Of a stretch of DNA of 64,000 bases, positions 11,301 to 20,600 are shown piece after piece; the stretch's first letter is position 1, and each line of letters begins with the position of its first letter. The DNA is taken from positions 620,001-684,000 of the forward strand of contig JAEBUN010000023.1 of the NCBI GenBank assembly GCA_023014365.1. Reading direction: 5' to 3'. The notes beneath the pieces were generated by a model. It was not told the origin of the DNA. It ran no database searches and worked only from the letters and a program-made list of their open reading frames with translations. The translations under genes and the position numbers were made by a program. This DNA comes from Lepiota brunneoincarnata. Lineage: Eukaryota; Basidiomycota; Agaricomycetes; Agaricales; Agaricaceae.

Positions 11301-11962
11301 TAGGAGAGAAGTTTAAATACCTCGCCAAGATACGCCAAGAAGCCCAAGCTGCGCATGAACAAGCCAGACTAAAAATGGCTGCAAGATATAACCGGCCAGA
11401 TATCAATCTAAAAGTTGGACAGAAGGTTTGGCTCGACAACCGCAACCTCCCAATTCAGTACGCCTCAAAGAAACTGGCCCAACGCCGAGAAGGTCCCTTC
11501 ACCATAACAAGAAAACTCGGACCTGTAACCTATGAACTAAAATTACCCATCAAATGGAAGATCCACAACAAGTTTCATGCGAGCCTCCTAATGCCTGCAG
11601 AAGAGAACGACACACATGGGGAATACAACACAGCCCCACCACCCGACCTTGTAAATGGAGAAGAAGAATACGAGGTCGAGTCAATACTGCGCCACAGAAA
11701 ATTCCGGAACAAGTATCAATTCCTAGTCAGATGGAAAGGATACCTTCCTACTGAGGATTCCTGGGAGCCAGAAGCAAACCTGGAGAACGCCAAGGAAGTC
11801 ATTGAAGAATATAAAAGGGCCCACAAACTAGACAACCCCACCAATGACCCAACCACCCAACACTCGAGCAACCACTCCAGACCTCCCAGAGCCAGACAAC
11901 GATGGACGCCTTCTCATCCGGGAGAGAATCATATCCCTGGCGAACCGCGTCGAAGGAAATAG
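8294..11962 (+). CDS. element A pol: protease, RT, RNase H, integrase, chromodomain
   Basis: One uninterrupted polyprotein. Its open frame begins at 8294, overlapping the end of gag in the -1 frame. Domains in order: aspartic protease (LLDSGAAGNFI, near 8480); reverse transcriptase (FTKLDVQAGYNNIRI; YMDDIL at about 9543); RNase H (FEIECDASLFASGAV near 9975); zinc-binding HHCC integrase N-domain (GHPGIAETT to CGACQQ); integrase catalytic core (MDLITDLPP; LSDRDPRF; Glu in GQTERFNQE); and a C-terminal chromodomain (YEVESILRHRKF, FLVRWKGY, WEPEANL near 11670-11830) that would steer insertion to marked chromatin. All catalytic motifs look intact. The last 119 bases overlap ORF3. Confidence 0.95.
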   Translation, partial: GFCLRRLATTSSPPPRPPSLSYSQNDINVVKLQESSARVIHLPCRIRKHKFTKEGPESVELLALLDSGAAGNFIDPGMVKQHSFKTTPLDRPIEVRNADGSVNENGTATHYTTLNLTVNGKNMEIKPKVVSLGSPRLILGFPWLAEHNPDIDWDAKQLRWRNERWDNTIFRELIQSMEPDWIYNDQLNHISTLEPTSFEEINFKASASQFLAVQHGEKKNDDPRKVVPTEFHEYLPVFSKKQAERFPPQRPWDHKIELKESFKPIAMKSYRLSLNEEKELDTFLEENLQKGYIRPSESPMASPFFFVGKKDGKLRPCQDYRYLNEHTVKNAYNLPLISHILDKLRGSKYFTKLDVQAGYNNIRIRKGDEWKGAFRTPRGLFEPTVMFFGMCNSPATFQTMMDSLFRKLIDNGGVIVYMDDILIHAKTKQELRRLTREVLKILKDNDLYLKTEKCEFERQRLEYLGVIITPDSVSMDPAKLKGIAEWPTPTTPRDVRKFIGFCNFYRKFIHQYATWAKPLNALMSKTKKFEWTEECQNAFDTLKRKFQSEPVLMVPDRDKPFEIECDASLFASGAVLLQRDNNGVKHPVAYFSKGFSPAERNYHCSEQELFAIIRALKEWRHHIEGSSHKTIIWSDHDNLRRWRKPEDLSRRQARWIAYMQRFDIEIRHIPGKKNGPADALSRRPDHEPKTRDNKQVVALPDKFFTPEQPQHIHIIDENTKKEIKELWKKKKQTDIAQEDDSGHPRVQGKLFIPQDLHLRRRLLQRVHDSPTAGHPGIAETTRKLQEYAYWPGMRSFVKNYVKGCGACQQYKINRHPLKPPLQPIPGPRSTRPFSNISMDLITDLPPDGPHDSILVVVDQLTKGIILEPTAKTANADKIAEILIKRLFSRFGLPEKVLSDRDPRFAAKSMKEFYKQLGIEQALSTAYHPQTDGQTERFNQEIELYLGIYCSSNPNKWVKALPLLEYVHNSKTHAEHQHTPFELLYGSSPKGFPTSEEPTNIPAIGEKFKYLAKIRQEAQAAHEQARLKMAARYNRPDINLKVGQKVWLDNRNLPIQYASKKLAQRREGPFTITRKLGPVTYELKLPIKWKIHNKFHASLLMPAEENDTHGEYNTAPPPDLVNGEEEYEVESILRHRKFRNKYQFLVRWKGYLPTEDSWEPEANLENAKEVIEEYKRAHKLDNPTNDPTTQHSSNHSRPPRARQRWTPSHPGENHIPGEPRRRK

Positions 11963-13058
11963 CCAACCTAACCCTGCCACCGATACCGCTGACGACCAAC
12001 CAGACAGGACCAACAGTCCTTATATCATCCGGCATACCTTCCTTCCCTCCAACCAACCCGAGATACGATCCATCCTTTTACACGAAGTTCCCTTTCATAT
12101 TACCGGAACCCGTCTTAAACGCAGTCCAGCGATGGTACCCCTGGTCGACACCTGCTGGAAGACATTTACTGCTCTTCTGTATCACAAGCGCCTCGTCCAC
12201 GACCGAGCAACAGAATTCGAAAAATTATGCGCCACTATTCTTTCTAGCGCAACAGAGGAACAGGACCGCAACACCATTTCTGCCATGCTATCAACCGCTC
12301 TCACCGAACTCCCGTTCGAGAGTCCGATCCCAAGCCCGAGCAATGGAAGCGGAAGTCAGGACCGCCCTATCCTACCTATCGGGACCACCACCCAACCTTC
12401 CAACCCTCCCATGGTGGATACGAGTAACCAACCATCAAGTGTTGTACAAACTATATCTGCTTCTAATGACGCCCCCATCGGGACTACCACCACTCACTTA
12501 TCCACCACCCGAACTCGCTGCAATTGCTGCCGTCGATTCGGCCATATCAAAGCAGGATGCCCGCGCTACCAATGTCGATATTGTCGAAAGATTGCCCCAG
12601 GCCATTACGAGAAGCACTGCGAGAGAAACCCTTACCAGCATCAACCCGCAAGTATGGTACCTGGCCTGTATCGCCGCCCACGAGGAATACCAAGCAGAGC
12701 TCGATCCCTCACACGCGAAACCACAAACAACAATATTCGACACATTGTTGCAAGCACCGAGCAGCGCCCCGCTTCAGCCAGACCCCTCCGCACCCGAATT
12801 CAAAATGCCCCCGTCGTCATTCCGACCACCAACGCCACCACCACATCTGCTAGTGGAAGCCACCGACTTCCTGAATCGATCCTTCGGCACACCCGCCACC
12901 ATTCACTCCAGAGAACCCATCGTCATCGACCTCACCCAAGACCCGCCATCCCCAGACCACCAAGTTACCGAAGCGACTCCCCAGAACCCGACCCATACTT
13001 CGACTGGGACCCCATCGCCGAATCAAACATTACAGGAGAGCCTGTCGGACTATACTGA
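11844..13058 (+). CDS. element A ORF3, post-pol zinc-knuckle protein
   Basis: A 404-codon ORF that starts inside the end of pol (+1 frame) and reads through the region where env would lie, but it has no signal peptide or membrane segment. The middle is a helical stretch. Residues about 225-260 hold two Cys/His knuckles (CNCCRRFGHIKAGC, then CRYCRKIAPGHYEKHC), followed by a basic Arg/Pro-rich tail. It ends DPIAESNITGEPVGLY. Element B has a counterpart with the same APGHY knuckle and the same AESNITGEP end, so it is a conserved protein, probably nucleic-acid binding. I know no named family for it. It overlaps ORF4 almost completely. Confidence 0.72.
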   Translation: MTQPPNTRATTPDLPEPDNDGRLLIRERIISLANRVEGNSQPNPATDTADDQPDRTNSPYIIRHTFLPSNQPEIRSILLHEVPFHITGTRLKRSPAMVPLVDTCWKTFTALLYHKRLVHDRATEFEKLCATILSSATEEQDRNTISAMLSTALTELPFESPIPSPSNGSGSQDRPILPIGTTTQPSNPPMVDTSNQPSSVVQTISASNDAPIGTTTTHLSTTRTRCNCCRRFGHIKAGCPRYQCRYCRKIAPGHYEKHCERNPYQHQPASMVPGLYRRPRGIPSRARSLTRETTNNNIRHIVASTEQRPASARPLRTRIQNAPVVIPTTNATTTSASGSHRLPESILRHTRHHSLQRTHRHRPHPRPAIPRPPSYRSDSPEPDPYFDWDPIAESNITGEPVGLY

Positions 13059-13473
13059 GGATATGTCTGATGAGGACATCAGACCTTACGAAGGGGATAA
13101 TGTTATGAACAGTCCAGACCGGGAGGAACAAGAATTACTGTTCGACTTTACAAGATGGGTACAGGAGACTACAGACCAACTACGGGCACAAGAATACGAA
13201 GACGAGGAAGGGGAATACTACACCGCCATGCAGGACCTGGCGAGAGAAGCAGGAATGGAGATAACCTTGGAGGATATATTGGAATACCCCGAGGACGAAG
13301 AAGATAACCATGGATCAACCGATCCAACCTCCGATACGGATGGAAGTACTAAGAGAATGGAGAGCGAGAACGGAGAGGACTCCATGGAGATACAATCGGG
13401 AGAAGGAGATTATGAGTCAGAAGAAAGCGATGGAACATCGCACAGCAGTAGCGAGAGTACTGACTCATTGTAA
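11902..13473 (+). CDS. element A ORF4, overlapping post-pol ORF running into the 3' LTR
   Basis: A 523-codon open frame, +1 relative to ORF3, overlapping it for about 1.15 kb and then continuing across the 3' LTR boundary (13101) to stop within U3. Protein-like features: Pro-rich segments, PIVIDLTQD near residue 340 (which looks like a SUMO-interaction motif), and a very acidic Glu/Asp/Ser C-terminus (from MNSPDREEQ on) encoded wholly by the LTR. Element B has an open frame in the same +1 relation to its ORF3. Whether it is translated is unknown; a chance open frame is the alternative. Confidence 0.5.
   Translation: MDAFSSGRESYPWRTASKEIANLTLPPIPLTTNQTGPTVLISSGIPSFPPTNPRYDPSFYTKFPFILPEPVLNAVQRWYPWSTPAGRHLLLFCITSASSTTEQQNSKNYAPLFFLAQQRNRTATPFLPCYQPLSPNSRSRVRSQARAMEAEVRTALSYLSGPPPNLPTLPWWIRVTNHQVLYKLYLLLMTPPSGLPPLTYPPPELAAIAAVDSAISKQDARATNVDIVERLPQAITRSTARETLTSINPQVWYLACIAAHEEYQAELDPSHAKPQTTIFDTLLQAPSSAPLQPDPSAPEFKMPPSSFRPPTPPPHLLVEATDFLNRSFGTPATIHSREPIVIDLTQDPPSPDHQVTEATPQNPTHTSTGTPSPNQTLQESLSDYTEDMSDEDIRPYEGDNVMNSPDREEQELLFDFTRWVQETTDQLRAQEYEDEEGEYYTAMQDLAREAGMEITLEDILEYPEDEEDNHGSTDPTSDTDGSTKRMESENGEDSMEIQSGEGDYESEESDGTSHSSSESTDSL
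13090..13100 (+). promoter_or_regulatory. element A polypurine tract
   Basis: GAAGGGGATAA abuts the 3' LTR. A purine-rich stretch here is where plus-strand DNA synthesis is primed. Confidence 0.55.
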
Positions 13474-13798
13474 TATAAATAACACTAGGATGCCATCAGC
13501 CAGGATGTGCATCATGGTCAGGACTGCGGACGACCAGTAGAACAGCCGAGTAACCTATAACGAGTATATAGCACCTCATAGGTATATAAGGCCTGTACAA
13601 GTAGAGATTAAAGCCCTAAGCTTTAATCTTGTTAACAGCGGTCGTTTACCTCTCTGTCTTAACTTGGCGTCTTCCCTCGTTATCTCATTGAGCGCGATCC
13701 ACTAAGCTCTATAAGGCCAACCGTCTCGGACACCTTGTAGAGTGATTGAAGGCCGTCTCCAGTTATCCTCGGATACAGAAGGAGCACGGATCATAACA
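13101..13798 (+). repeat. element A 3' LTR
   Basis: Matches 5557-6254 over 698 bp with no difference seen. It includes the end of ORF4 (stop ending 13473), a TATA box and the same start-site hairpin. It is followed by the CTCCG duplication at 13799-13803. Confidence 0.95.
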
Positions 13799-13903
13799 CT
13801 CCGTCGTCTCCAAGTCATGCTTAGTAGGACAGGACCAAGTCTGTATAGACATCCTGTGTCGAACCCCATGCTACTCAAGAGCGAACCCCTAACCCGGGTA
13901 ACA
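13799..13903 (+). repeat. element B 5' LTR, second part
   Basis: Continuation of the B 5' LTR after element A; 13799-13803 is A's target-site copy. It matches the last 100 bp of the 3' LTR at 23151-23250 and ends GGGTAACA. Confidence 0.9.
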
Positions 13904-13904
13904 A

Positions 13905-13916
13905 AACACTAAGATA
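13905..13916 (+). promoter_or_regulatory. element B self-priming primer-binding site
   Basis: AACACTAAGATA, one base after the 5' LTR, is the perfect reverse complement of TATCTTAGTGTT at 5486-5497, which lies 33 bases after the LTR TATA box. This is the same self-priming layout as element A with unrelated sequence. Confidence 0.75.
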
Positions 13917-14991
13917 CTCTGCTGCTTATCTCTTGCTCGCCCTCTACTCTGCTCTGCTCTGCCGATGTACTGAATGTGTCAAGATATTCTGGTCGTCCAA
14001 AACAACGTACGAAAGAAAACCACCCCTCTGTGTAGCCATCACTACGTCCCTCAACCTCTCCCTGCCAGAAGACCTGGCTTACCTACTCATTTTCATTTTC
14101 ACTTCTACCGCCACCCTCATCGCCTACCAAATCATCACCCTAGAACTCGAATGTATCACGTACCCTTGTCACTGCTGTGTCGTCAGATCGTGGAACCTAT
14201 ATTCAGGGATATCTATCATTGCAACACAATTTTTCATCCTTCTAGCGATAATCAATCGCTAGACAACTGCCACCACGCCTCCAAAGAAGTTCTCAGCCCG
14301 AGAAACTCCATCACCCCCTCCCAAATCGAGAAGCAGAATCTCAGGATCAGGAACCCAAAACCTGGATCCCAGAAGAAATCCTATCCCCACTCAGACACCA
14401 TCCCCATTCTATCCTCCATCCCCATTCGACTCACCCACTCCAAGTACATCAACACGTACAAGAACAAGTTTTGCTGACGAATTAGCAGAATGACAAAGAA
14501 TACAACACGAAAGAAAATTAAAAGAACACTATGAAGAAGAAGAAAGAAGATGCAAACAAGCCGAAGAATACCATGCTAAAGTAGACCCATTAAACGACTA
14601 CAAACTCCAAAGACTTAAAAATGCCCTCAAACAACCAAGAGGACTCTCCACGTCAGAAGAAAACTTACTCACACGCCATGAATACACCATAAATCAGGGA
14701 AGAACTCCCCCACCAGATAACGACTCCAATGTCTATATAACAGACGACAACCAATTGGATCCCGATCCACAACCACCTGCACTACCCACGCCAACCATAC
14801 CCTTAGCCCTACCAGCTCCCCCTCTACGACCAACACAACCACCATCACCACCACCGCTGCTGCCACCCAGACAATTACAAATAATGGCCGCTGCACCTAC
14901 ACCAAAGGAGTTAGGACTCCTCAAACCCATTGCCTTCGATGGAACTAGAAGACTGTTCGAAGATTGGATCTTCCAATGCGAAGTTTACATA

Positions 14992-15200
14992 CAGTGACCC
15001 ACAAAACCGTTCCAATGTTTTGTACTTTTGACTTAAAGTAGTAATAGCTCAGTAAATAAAATAGCTAAATTTGTGAATATATTTATAAACATAGCCAAAT
15101 ATGTCATATCTGACCCTGCAAAGTCGCGTTATGTAATACTTCTAAATGAGGCAATTATGAATTTTGTAATCATTTTAAGTCATTGGAACGGTTTTGTCAA
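14992..15200 (+). repeat. Tc1-type left terminal inverted repeat
   Basis: The 209-bp arm matches the reverse complement of 16389-16597. The 17-mer ACAAAACCGTTCCAATG near the outer end (15001-15017) recurs inverted at the inner end (15181-15197), so each arm has two candidate transposase sites facing each other. Confidence 0.9.
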
Positions 15201-15340
15201 TAGTAATTTTTAATACTAATCCAAGCAATCACATGACTCCGTTGATTGTGAATCAACAAGATCATGTGACCATGTGTCTTTGACATATAAATAGATGTGC
15301 TGACAGCCATGTCCCATCATTCTCAACCCCCCTACCTACC

Positions 15341-16357
15341 ATGAAGCCATTATCTTCTACTCTAAAGCAAACCATCCTCTCTTTGCTAAATTCTCATCAT
15401 TCCTATACTAAAATTGAGGCAATTACTGGTGTTGGGCGCAGTACCATATCCAGGCTAGCCTCTAAAAATTGTTCCAGCCTTACTAAATCACTTGGAGGAC
15501 GTCCTTCAAAACTCTCTACCACTAATATTTGGCATGCTATCCATCTTATCTCTGCTGGCAAGGCTGAAACTGCTGTAGATATAGCCAAATCTCTTGCTCC
15601 CATCATTGGGACATCAGTCTCTTCACAGACTGTAGCAAGGCATCTCAAACAGGCAGGAATGAAGGCTGTAGTCAAGCAAAAAAAGCCTTTACTCTCTAAC
15701 AAGCATAGGAGGGCTAGGCTGGATTTTGCTCTGACACACCAGCATTGGACTATGGAGGACTGGAAGCTGGTTGTATGGTCTGATGAGACCAAAATTAATT
15801 GTTTGGGGTCAGATGGGAGGAAGTGGGGATGGAAAAAGAAGGGAGAGGGGCTTAGTGAAAGATTGGTCAAGGGAACTCTGAAGTATGGAGGAGGATCAGT
15901 GATGGTTTGGGGCTGTATGCTGTGGGATGGCCCAGGCTATGCAGTGAGGATTGATGGAAGGATGGATGCAGAGTTGTTTGTGCAAATTTTGGAGGAAGAT
16001 TTGAAGAAGAGTCTCCAGTGGTACAAGCTTAAACCCCGAGATATTATCTTTCAGCAAGATAATGACCCCAAACACAAGAGTACACTGGCCAAAGAATGGT
16101 TTCAAAAAAATCATTTTAGGCTCCTAACCTGGCCAGCACAGTCACCTGACCTCAATCCCATTGAACACTTATGGGAATATGTGAAGAGAAAGTTGGGAGA
16201 GTATGAATCTCCTCCCAAGGGTATGGAGGAGTTGTGGCAGAGGGTAGAAAAGGAGTGGGATGCTATTCCAGCTTCTGAGTGTCAGAAGTTAATTGAAAGT
16301 ATGCCTAGAAGAGTAGCAGCTGTACTCAAAGCCAGGGGGGGCTACTCTAAGTACTAG
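15341..16357 (+). CDS. Tc1/mariner transposase, DD34E
   Basis: 338 residues, the normal length for the family, with no stop. The N-terminal half has a paired helix-turn-helix DNA-binding region (TKIEAITGVGRSTISRLA) and a GGRPSK hook between its two parts. The catalytic core has WSDETKIN (first Asp), FQQDNDPKH (second Asp) and SPDLNPIEHLW (Glu). I count 34 residues between the second Asp and the Glu. It catalyses cut-and-paste movement at TA sites. The start at 15341 (MKPLSSTLKQ) is the first Met. A related decayed copy is at 28190-29131. Confidence 0.96.
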   Translation: MKPLSSTLKQTILSLLNSHHSYTKIEAITGVGRSTISRLASKNCSSLTKSLGGRPSKLSTTNIWHAIHLISAGKAETAVDIAKSLAPIIGTSVSSQTVARHLKQAGMKAVVKQKKPLLSNKHRRARLDFALTHQHWTMEDWKLVVWSDETKINCLGSDGRKWGWKKKGEGLSERLVKGTLKYGGGSVMVWGCMLWDGPGYAVRIDGRMDAELFVQILEEDLKKSLQWYKLKPRDIIFQQDNDPKHKSTLAKEWFQKNHFRLLTWPAQSPDLNPIEHLWEYVKRKLGEYESPPKGMEELWQRVEKEWDAIPASECQKLIESMPRRVAAVLKARGGYSKY

Positions 16358-16388
16358 AAATAATAGGATAGCCTAGTATAATATGTCA

Positions 16389-16597
16389 TTGACAAAACCG
16401 TTCCAATGACTTAAAATGATTACAAAATTCATAATTGCCTAATTTGGAAGTATTACATGACGCAACTTTGCAGAGTCAGATATGACATATTTGGCTATGT
16501 TTATAAATATATTCACAAATATGGCTATTTTATTTACTGAGCTATTACTACTTTAAGTCAAAAGTACAAAACATTGGAACGGTTTTGTGGGTCACTG
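16389..16597 (-). repeat. Tc1-type right terminal inverted repeat
   Basis: Inverted partner of 14992-15200, with the same pair of inverted 17-mers near its two ends. It ends GGGTCACTG and is followed by the TA duplication. Confidence 0.9.
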
Positions 16598-17696
16598 TAC
16601 TTGCCAACACAACAACGTACAACACCGACCTTGCTAGGACTCTATTTGTCCTTTTGACAATGCAATCAGGAGATGCCCGAGCCTGGGCTAGACAGTACCT
16701 CCATGAGAGAAATGCCCAAATACAACAAGGACAACCCATAGCCATGGAGTCATGGGACAACTTCACTGCTCGACTTAGAGCTGACTTCACCCCAGCAGAT
16801 GAACATGTGTACGTGCATACTAGACTTCAAACCCTGCACCAAGCAGGCAAACCAATGACCGAGTTCAACACTCAGTTCAAGGAACTCGTCCGCCAATCCA
16901 GACTAAATGAAGATCGCACCCTAATCGATCTATACTGCAAGGCAATTGACCGCCATATTGCCATGAAAATCGACAAATCGGAAAACCCTCCAACAACTAT
17001 CGCCGCTTGGTACACCTGAGTCAATAAACTCGACAACAATTTCCGCCGAATCAATGCCCTCTATGGCACCCCCAGAAACATGTTTCCCCAAAGGAACCAA
17101 TACCAACCCAACTGCGGACCAAGCTGTCCAAACAACAATGTGCCCTACACACAATTCTATCAAAGAAGCAATGCTCCACGTTTCACCCCATGAGACCCAC
17201 ACGCCATGGAAATAGACCATGTTGCAATGGAAGAAGGATTCAAAGATCCCTATCCCAAAATTCCACAACCGGAATATACCAAAGAAGACTCCACACAAGA
17301 ATCGTTGGAGTTAGATGCTGTTGTCACTGGACAACAAATGAAATCATACCAAAACCAGGAATGCTTCCGATGTGGAGCCAAAGATCATTGGGTCAGCAAA
17401 TGCCCTCAACCACCACCAGCTAGATGCTTCCCAGGAATGCGCACCAACCCTCCTCGCCCTGCGAGAAACCCCAACCGTCCCTTTCTTGGACAACAAAATA
17501 ATTGTCCCGGAATTCCAAACTGGAACGCCCAACAATTGCCGCAACGCAAGTATTCCCTTGCTGTCGCAGAAGTCGCATCTCAGATGCACCAAATGGTTGA
17601 TGATCTCAACCCTGAACTCCAACAAGAACTCCACTCCGTGCTAGCCGAGGACCCGGAGATACATCCATTCCAGGATTTTTAAAAAGGAATGCTGTC

Positions 17697-20600
17697 GACC
17701 GATGTGCCCCTGCACATTCCAGAACTCAGAAGGACATTTCATACTATCACTCCCAGAAGGACACTTTCTCGATAAACTCTGTACAATTACGACTATCCCC
17801 GAATAAACGATCCCTTTTCTTACCCATCAAGATTTGGAGTGAACGGACATCAAAACCCGTGGCCATCACCACCCTGATAGATTCAGGAGCCCAAGGAAAT
17901 TTCATCTCCCACAAGGTCATTGAACGACATGGTTATCAAACAAAACGGCTGGACTAACCAATTCCACTCAGTAACGTTGACGGAACTGACAATCAACATG
18001 GCAAGATCCATGAATACATCAAAATCAAAACCATCATTGATGGAAGAGATTGCACGCTAGAAGCGTACATCACAAACACTGGTGAGAAAGACCTCATCAT
18101 CGGATTTCCCTGGTTGGAACAATACAATCCCGACATCAACTGGAAGACCAAGACATTCTCTTGGAAACCCCAAATCAATCACCAAGACTTTTCCAAACTC
18201 CTCAGAACCTTACGACAACCTGTCAAACTCAACTCCATAGCCATGGACAGAATGGCTGGGAAGACCTCTCAACCCGAGGAAAACCCCGAAGAATACGTCA
18301 ACCTATCAAATGTTGACCTTGACACCTTCTCTTTAGAAAGAGAAATGAACCCGATGCTTCTAACCCCATTAGAAGTAAATGCCAAAGCGACACACACCAC
18401 AATGCTCCACAATGAGCAACACAACCTGACAAAATTGGTAAATCAAAAAGGAAAACAACTGGAATCAAACAAGGAACCACCCAAGATCCCTCGGAGATTT
18501 GCCTGATGGGCTAAAATATTCAACAAGAAAGCCTCCGAATGATTCCCACCATCAAGAACGTTTGATCACGAGATCGAACTAAAACCGACATTCGAAGCAA
18601 AATTGATGAAACCTTATCAAGTGGCACCTGCCGAAGAAAAAGCGCTAAAAGAATTCATAGACGAAAACCTCTGAAAAGGGTACATCCGACCCTCAAAATC
18701 CCCTATGGCATCACCCTTCTTTTTTGTTGCCAAGAAAGGAGGAGACCTCCAACCCTGCCAAGACTATCATTATCTAAATGATCACACTGTCAAAAACGCA
18801 TACCCAATCCCCATGATTTCCTCTATCATGGACAAACTCAAAGGAGCTAAGTATTTCACTAAGCTCGACGTCTGCTTAGGATACAATAACGTCAGAATCA
18901 AAGATGGTGATCAATGGAAAGCAGTGTTCAAGACTCCCATGGGTCTTTTCAAACCAACTGTTATGTTTTTCGGACTCTGCAATAGTCCCGTGATGTTCCA
19001 ACACATGATGGACACGTTATTCTCCGAAATAATGGAGAAAGGAGGGATTATCATCTACATGGATGATATCCTAATCTACGGTAAAACCCAGGAAGAAACC
19101 GACTGACTTACAGAAAAAGTACTGCAGATCCTGTAGGAAAATGACCTCTACCTCAAAATGGAGAAATGCAAGTTCAACAAACAACGACTCGAATACCTTG
19201 GCATGATCATCACGCCAGACAAGATCAAAATGGATCCCGGAAAACTCAAGGGAATAGAAGACTGGCCAGTACCAAAAACAGTCCGACACGTTCGGAAATT
19301 CATTGGATTCTGTAACTTCTACCGGAAGTTCATCCGCAACTACTCCCACCACACCAAACCCCTGAACCAACTCCTTTCCAAATCAAACAAATTTGAATGG
19401 AAAGAAGAACAACAGAAAGCGTTCGAAACGCTCAAGAACGAATTCCTAAAGGAACCGGTACTCCTCATGCCCGACTCCACAAAACCCTTTGAAATAGAAG
19501 CTGATGCTTCCAAATTCACATCAGGAGCTGTCTTGTATCAACACGACATCAATGGAATACGGAAACCCGTATCATTCTACTCAAAGACATTTGGACCAGC
19601 AGAACGCAACTACGATATCTACGACAGGGAACTCCTTGCGATTATCCAAGCCCTCGAAGAATGGCGCCACTACCTCCTTGGCAGTCCCCATACCGTCCAT
19701 ATCAGAACGGATCACCAAAACCTAACATACTGGTGCAAACCCCAGAAAATCAACCGCAGACAAGCACAATGGGTCCAGACCCTCGCTGACTACGACTTCA
19801 AGTTAGAACATGTCCCAGGATCAAAGATCCCTGCACCAGACGCCTTATCAAGACATCCAGACCACATCCCTGATGAGGATAATGATAACGAAGATGTCAC
19901 CATGCTTCCAAACAACCTCTTTATTGCCACCGTCGATATGGAACTCCAAGAAAGAATCATGGAATCACCCAAATACAACGCTAGAACCACCGAAGCGTTC
20001 AAACTCCTAAAAGAAACCCATCCTAATGCTGCCAATAAAGACTTCGGAACAGTTCCGACCTCGAATGGTCCACTCCTCACATTCCAAGAACGAGTCATTA
20101 TTCCAGAAGACCTCCAACTCAGACGCAATGTCATCACAAGATACCACAACCACCCTACACGTGGCCACCCTGGGGAACAGGAAACGTACCGCCTCGCCAA
20201 GAAAGAAGTATATTGGCCAGGAATGTCGATGTTCATAAAGAACTATGTCAAAGGCTGTCCAGAGTGTCAGCAACACAAAATCATACGCAGACTGGATCGC
20301 GCACCAACTCAACCGATCCCACCATCATCCTCCAAACGCCCATTTGCACAGATCTCATGGGATCTTATCACTGGTCTACCACCTAGCGCCGGCCACAATG
20401 CAATATTGTCCGTGGTGGACCACGGCCTTATGAAGGGGGTAATTTTCATCCCAACATCAGATCGATCAAACGCCGATGACATCGGACAACTATTAATAGA
20501 AAAGGTCTTCACCAGATTCGGATTACCCGACAAAATCATATCAGATCGAGACCCCAGATTCGCCGCCAACTCCCTCCGACAACTAGCCAAACGTCTAAAC

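Larger units (their letters stand above)
5557..13798 (+). mobile_element. Ty3/Gypsy chromovirus element A (young, full length)
   Basis: An 8.2-kb element with 698-bp LTRs (5557-6254 and 13101-13798) starting TGTTATGAAC and ending CATAACA. The 5-bp target duplication CTCCG is at 5552-5556 and 13799-13803. I see no difference between the two LTRs, so insertion was recent. Internal order: leader, gag, pol (PR-RT-RNase H-IN-chromodomain), ORF3, overlapping ORF4. Pol is one open frame. Gag has an in-frame TAG and an apparent frame change, so the copy may need help in trans or recoding. A reversed solo LTR of the same family lies at 29452-30149. Confidence 0.95.
14992..16597 (+). mobile_element. 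Tc1/mariner-type transposon (DD34E), apparently intact
   Basis: 1606 bp, flanked by TA on both sides (14990-14991, 16598-16599). The terminal inverted repeats are unusually long, about 209 bp (14992-15200 and 16389-16597), with only a handful of mismatches. Each arm begins CAGTGACCCACAAAACC. It carries one uninterrupted transposase gene. The insertion is in the gag of element B, so it is younger than B. Confidence 0.95.
14473..17682 (+). pseudogene. element B gag, split by a Tc1-type transposon
   Basis: The gag reading runs from about 14473 (coiled, Glu/Lys/Arg-rich) through a Pro-rich linker and the capsid start MAAAPTPKELGLLKPIAFDG to 14991. It resumes at 16600. Removing the transposon and one TA restores the frame exactly (CEVYI joined to LANTTTYN). 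The capsid region (ARAWARQYL, LTEFNTQFKEL-like) is followed by a CCHC knuckle, CFRCGAKDHWVSKC, near 17370. Stops within the frame (for example near 14490, 17017 and 17192) show decay. It ends at 17682, before pol. Confidence 0.82.

Noticed and set aside
11844..13058. ORF3 of element A as an env-like gene (errantivirus style)
   Set aside because: No signal peptide, no membrane segment, no fusion motif; zinc knuckles point to a nucleic-acid-binding role.
13840..13903. GTCGAACCCC in the B LTR as a possible tRNA T-loop
   Set aside because: No cloverleaf can be built around it and it recurs in every B LTR as part of the LTR.
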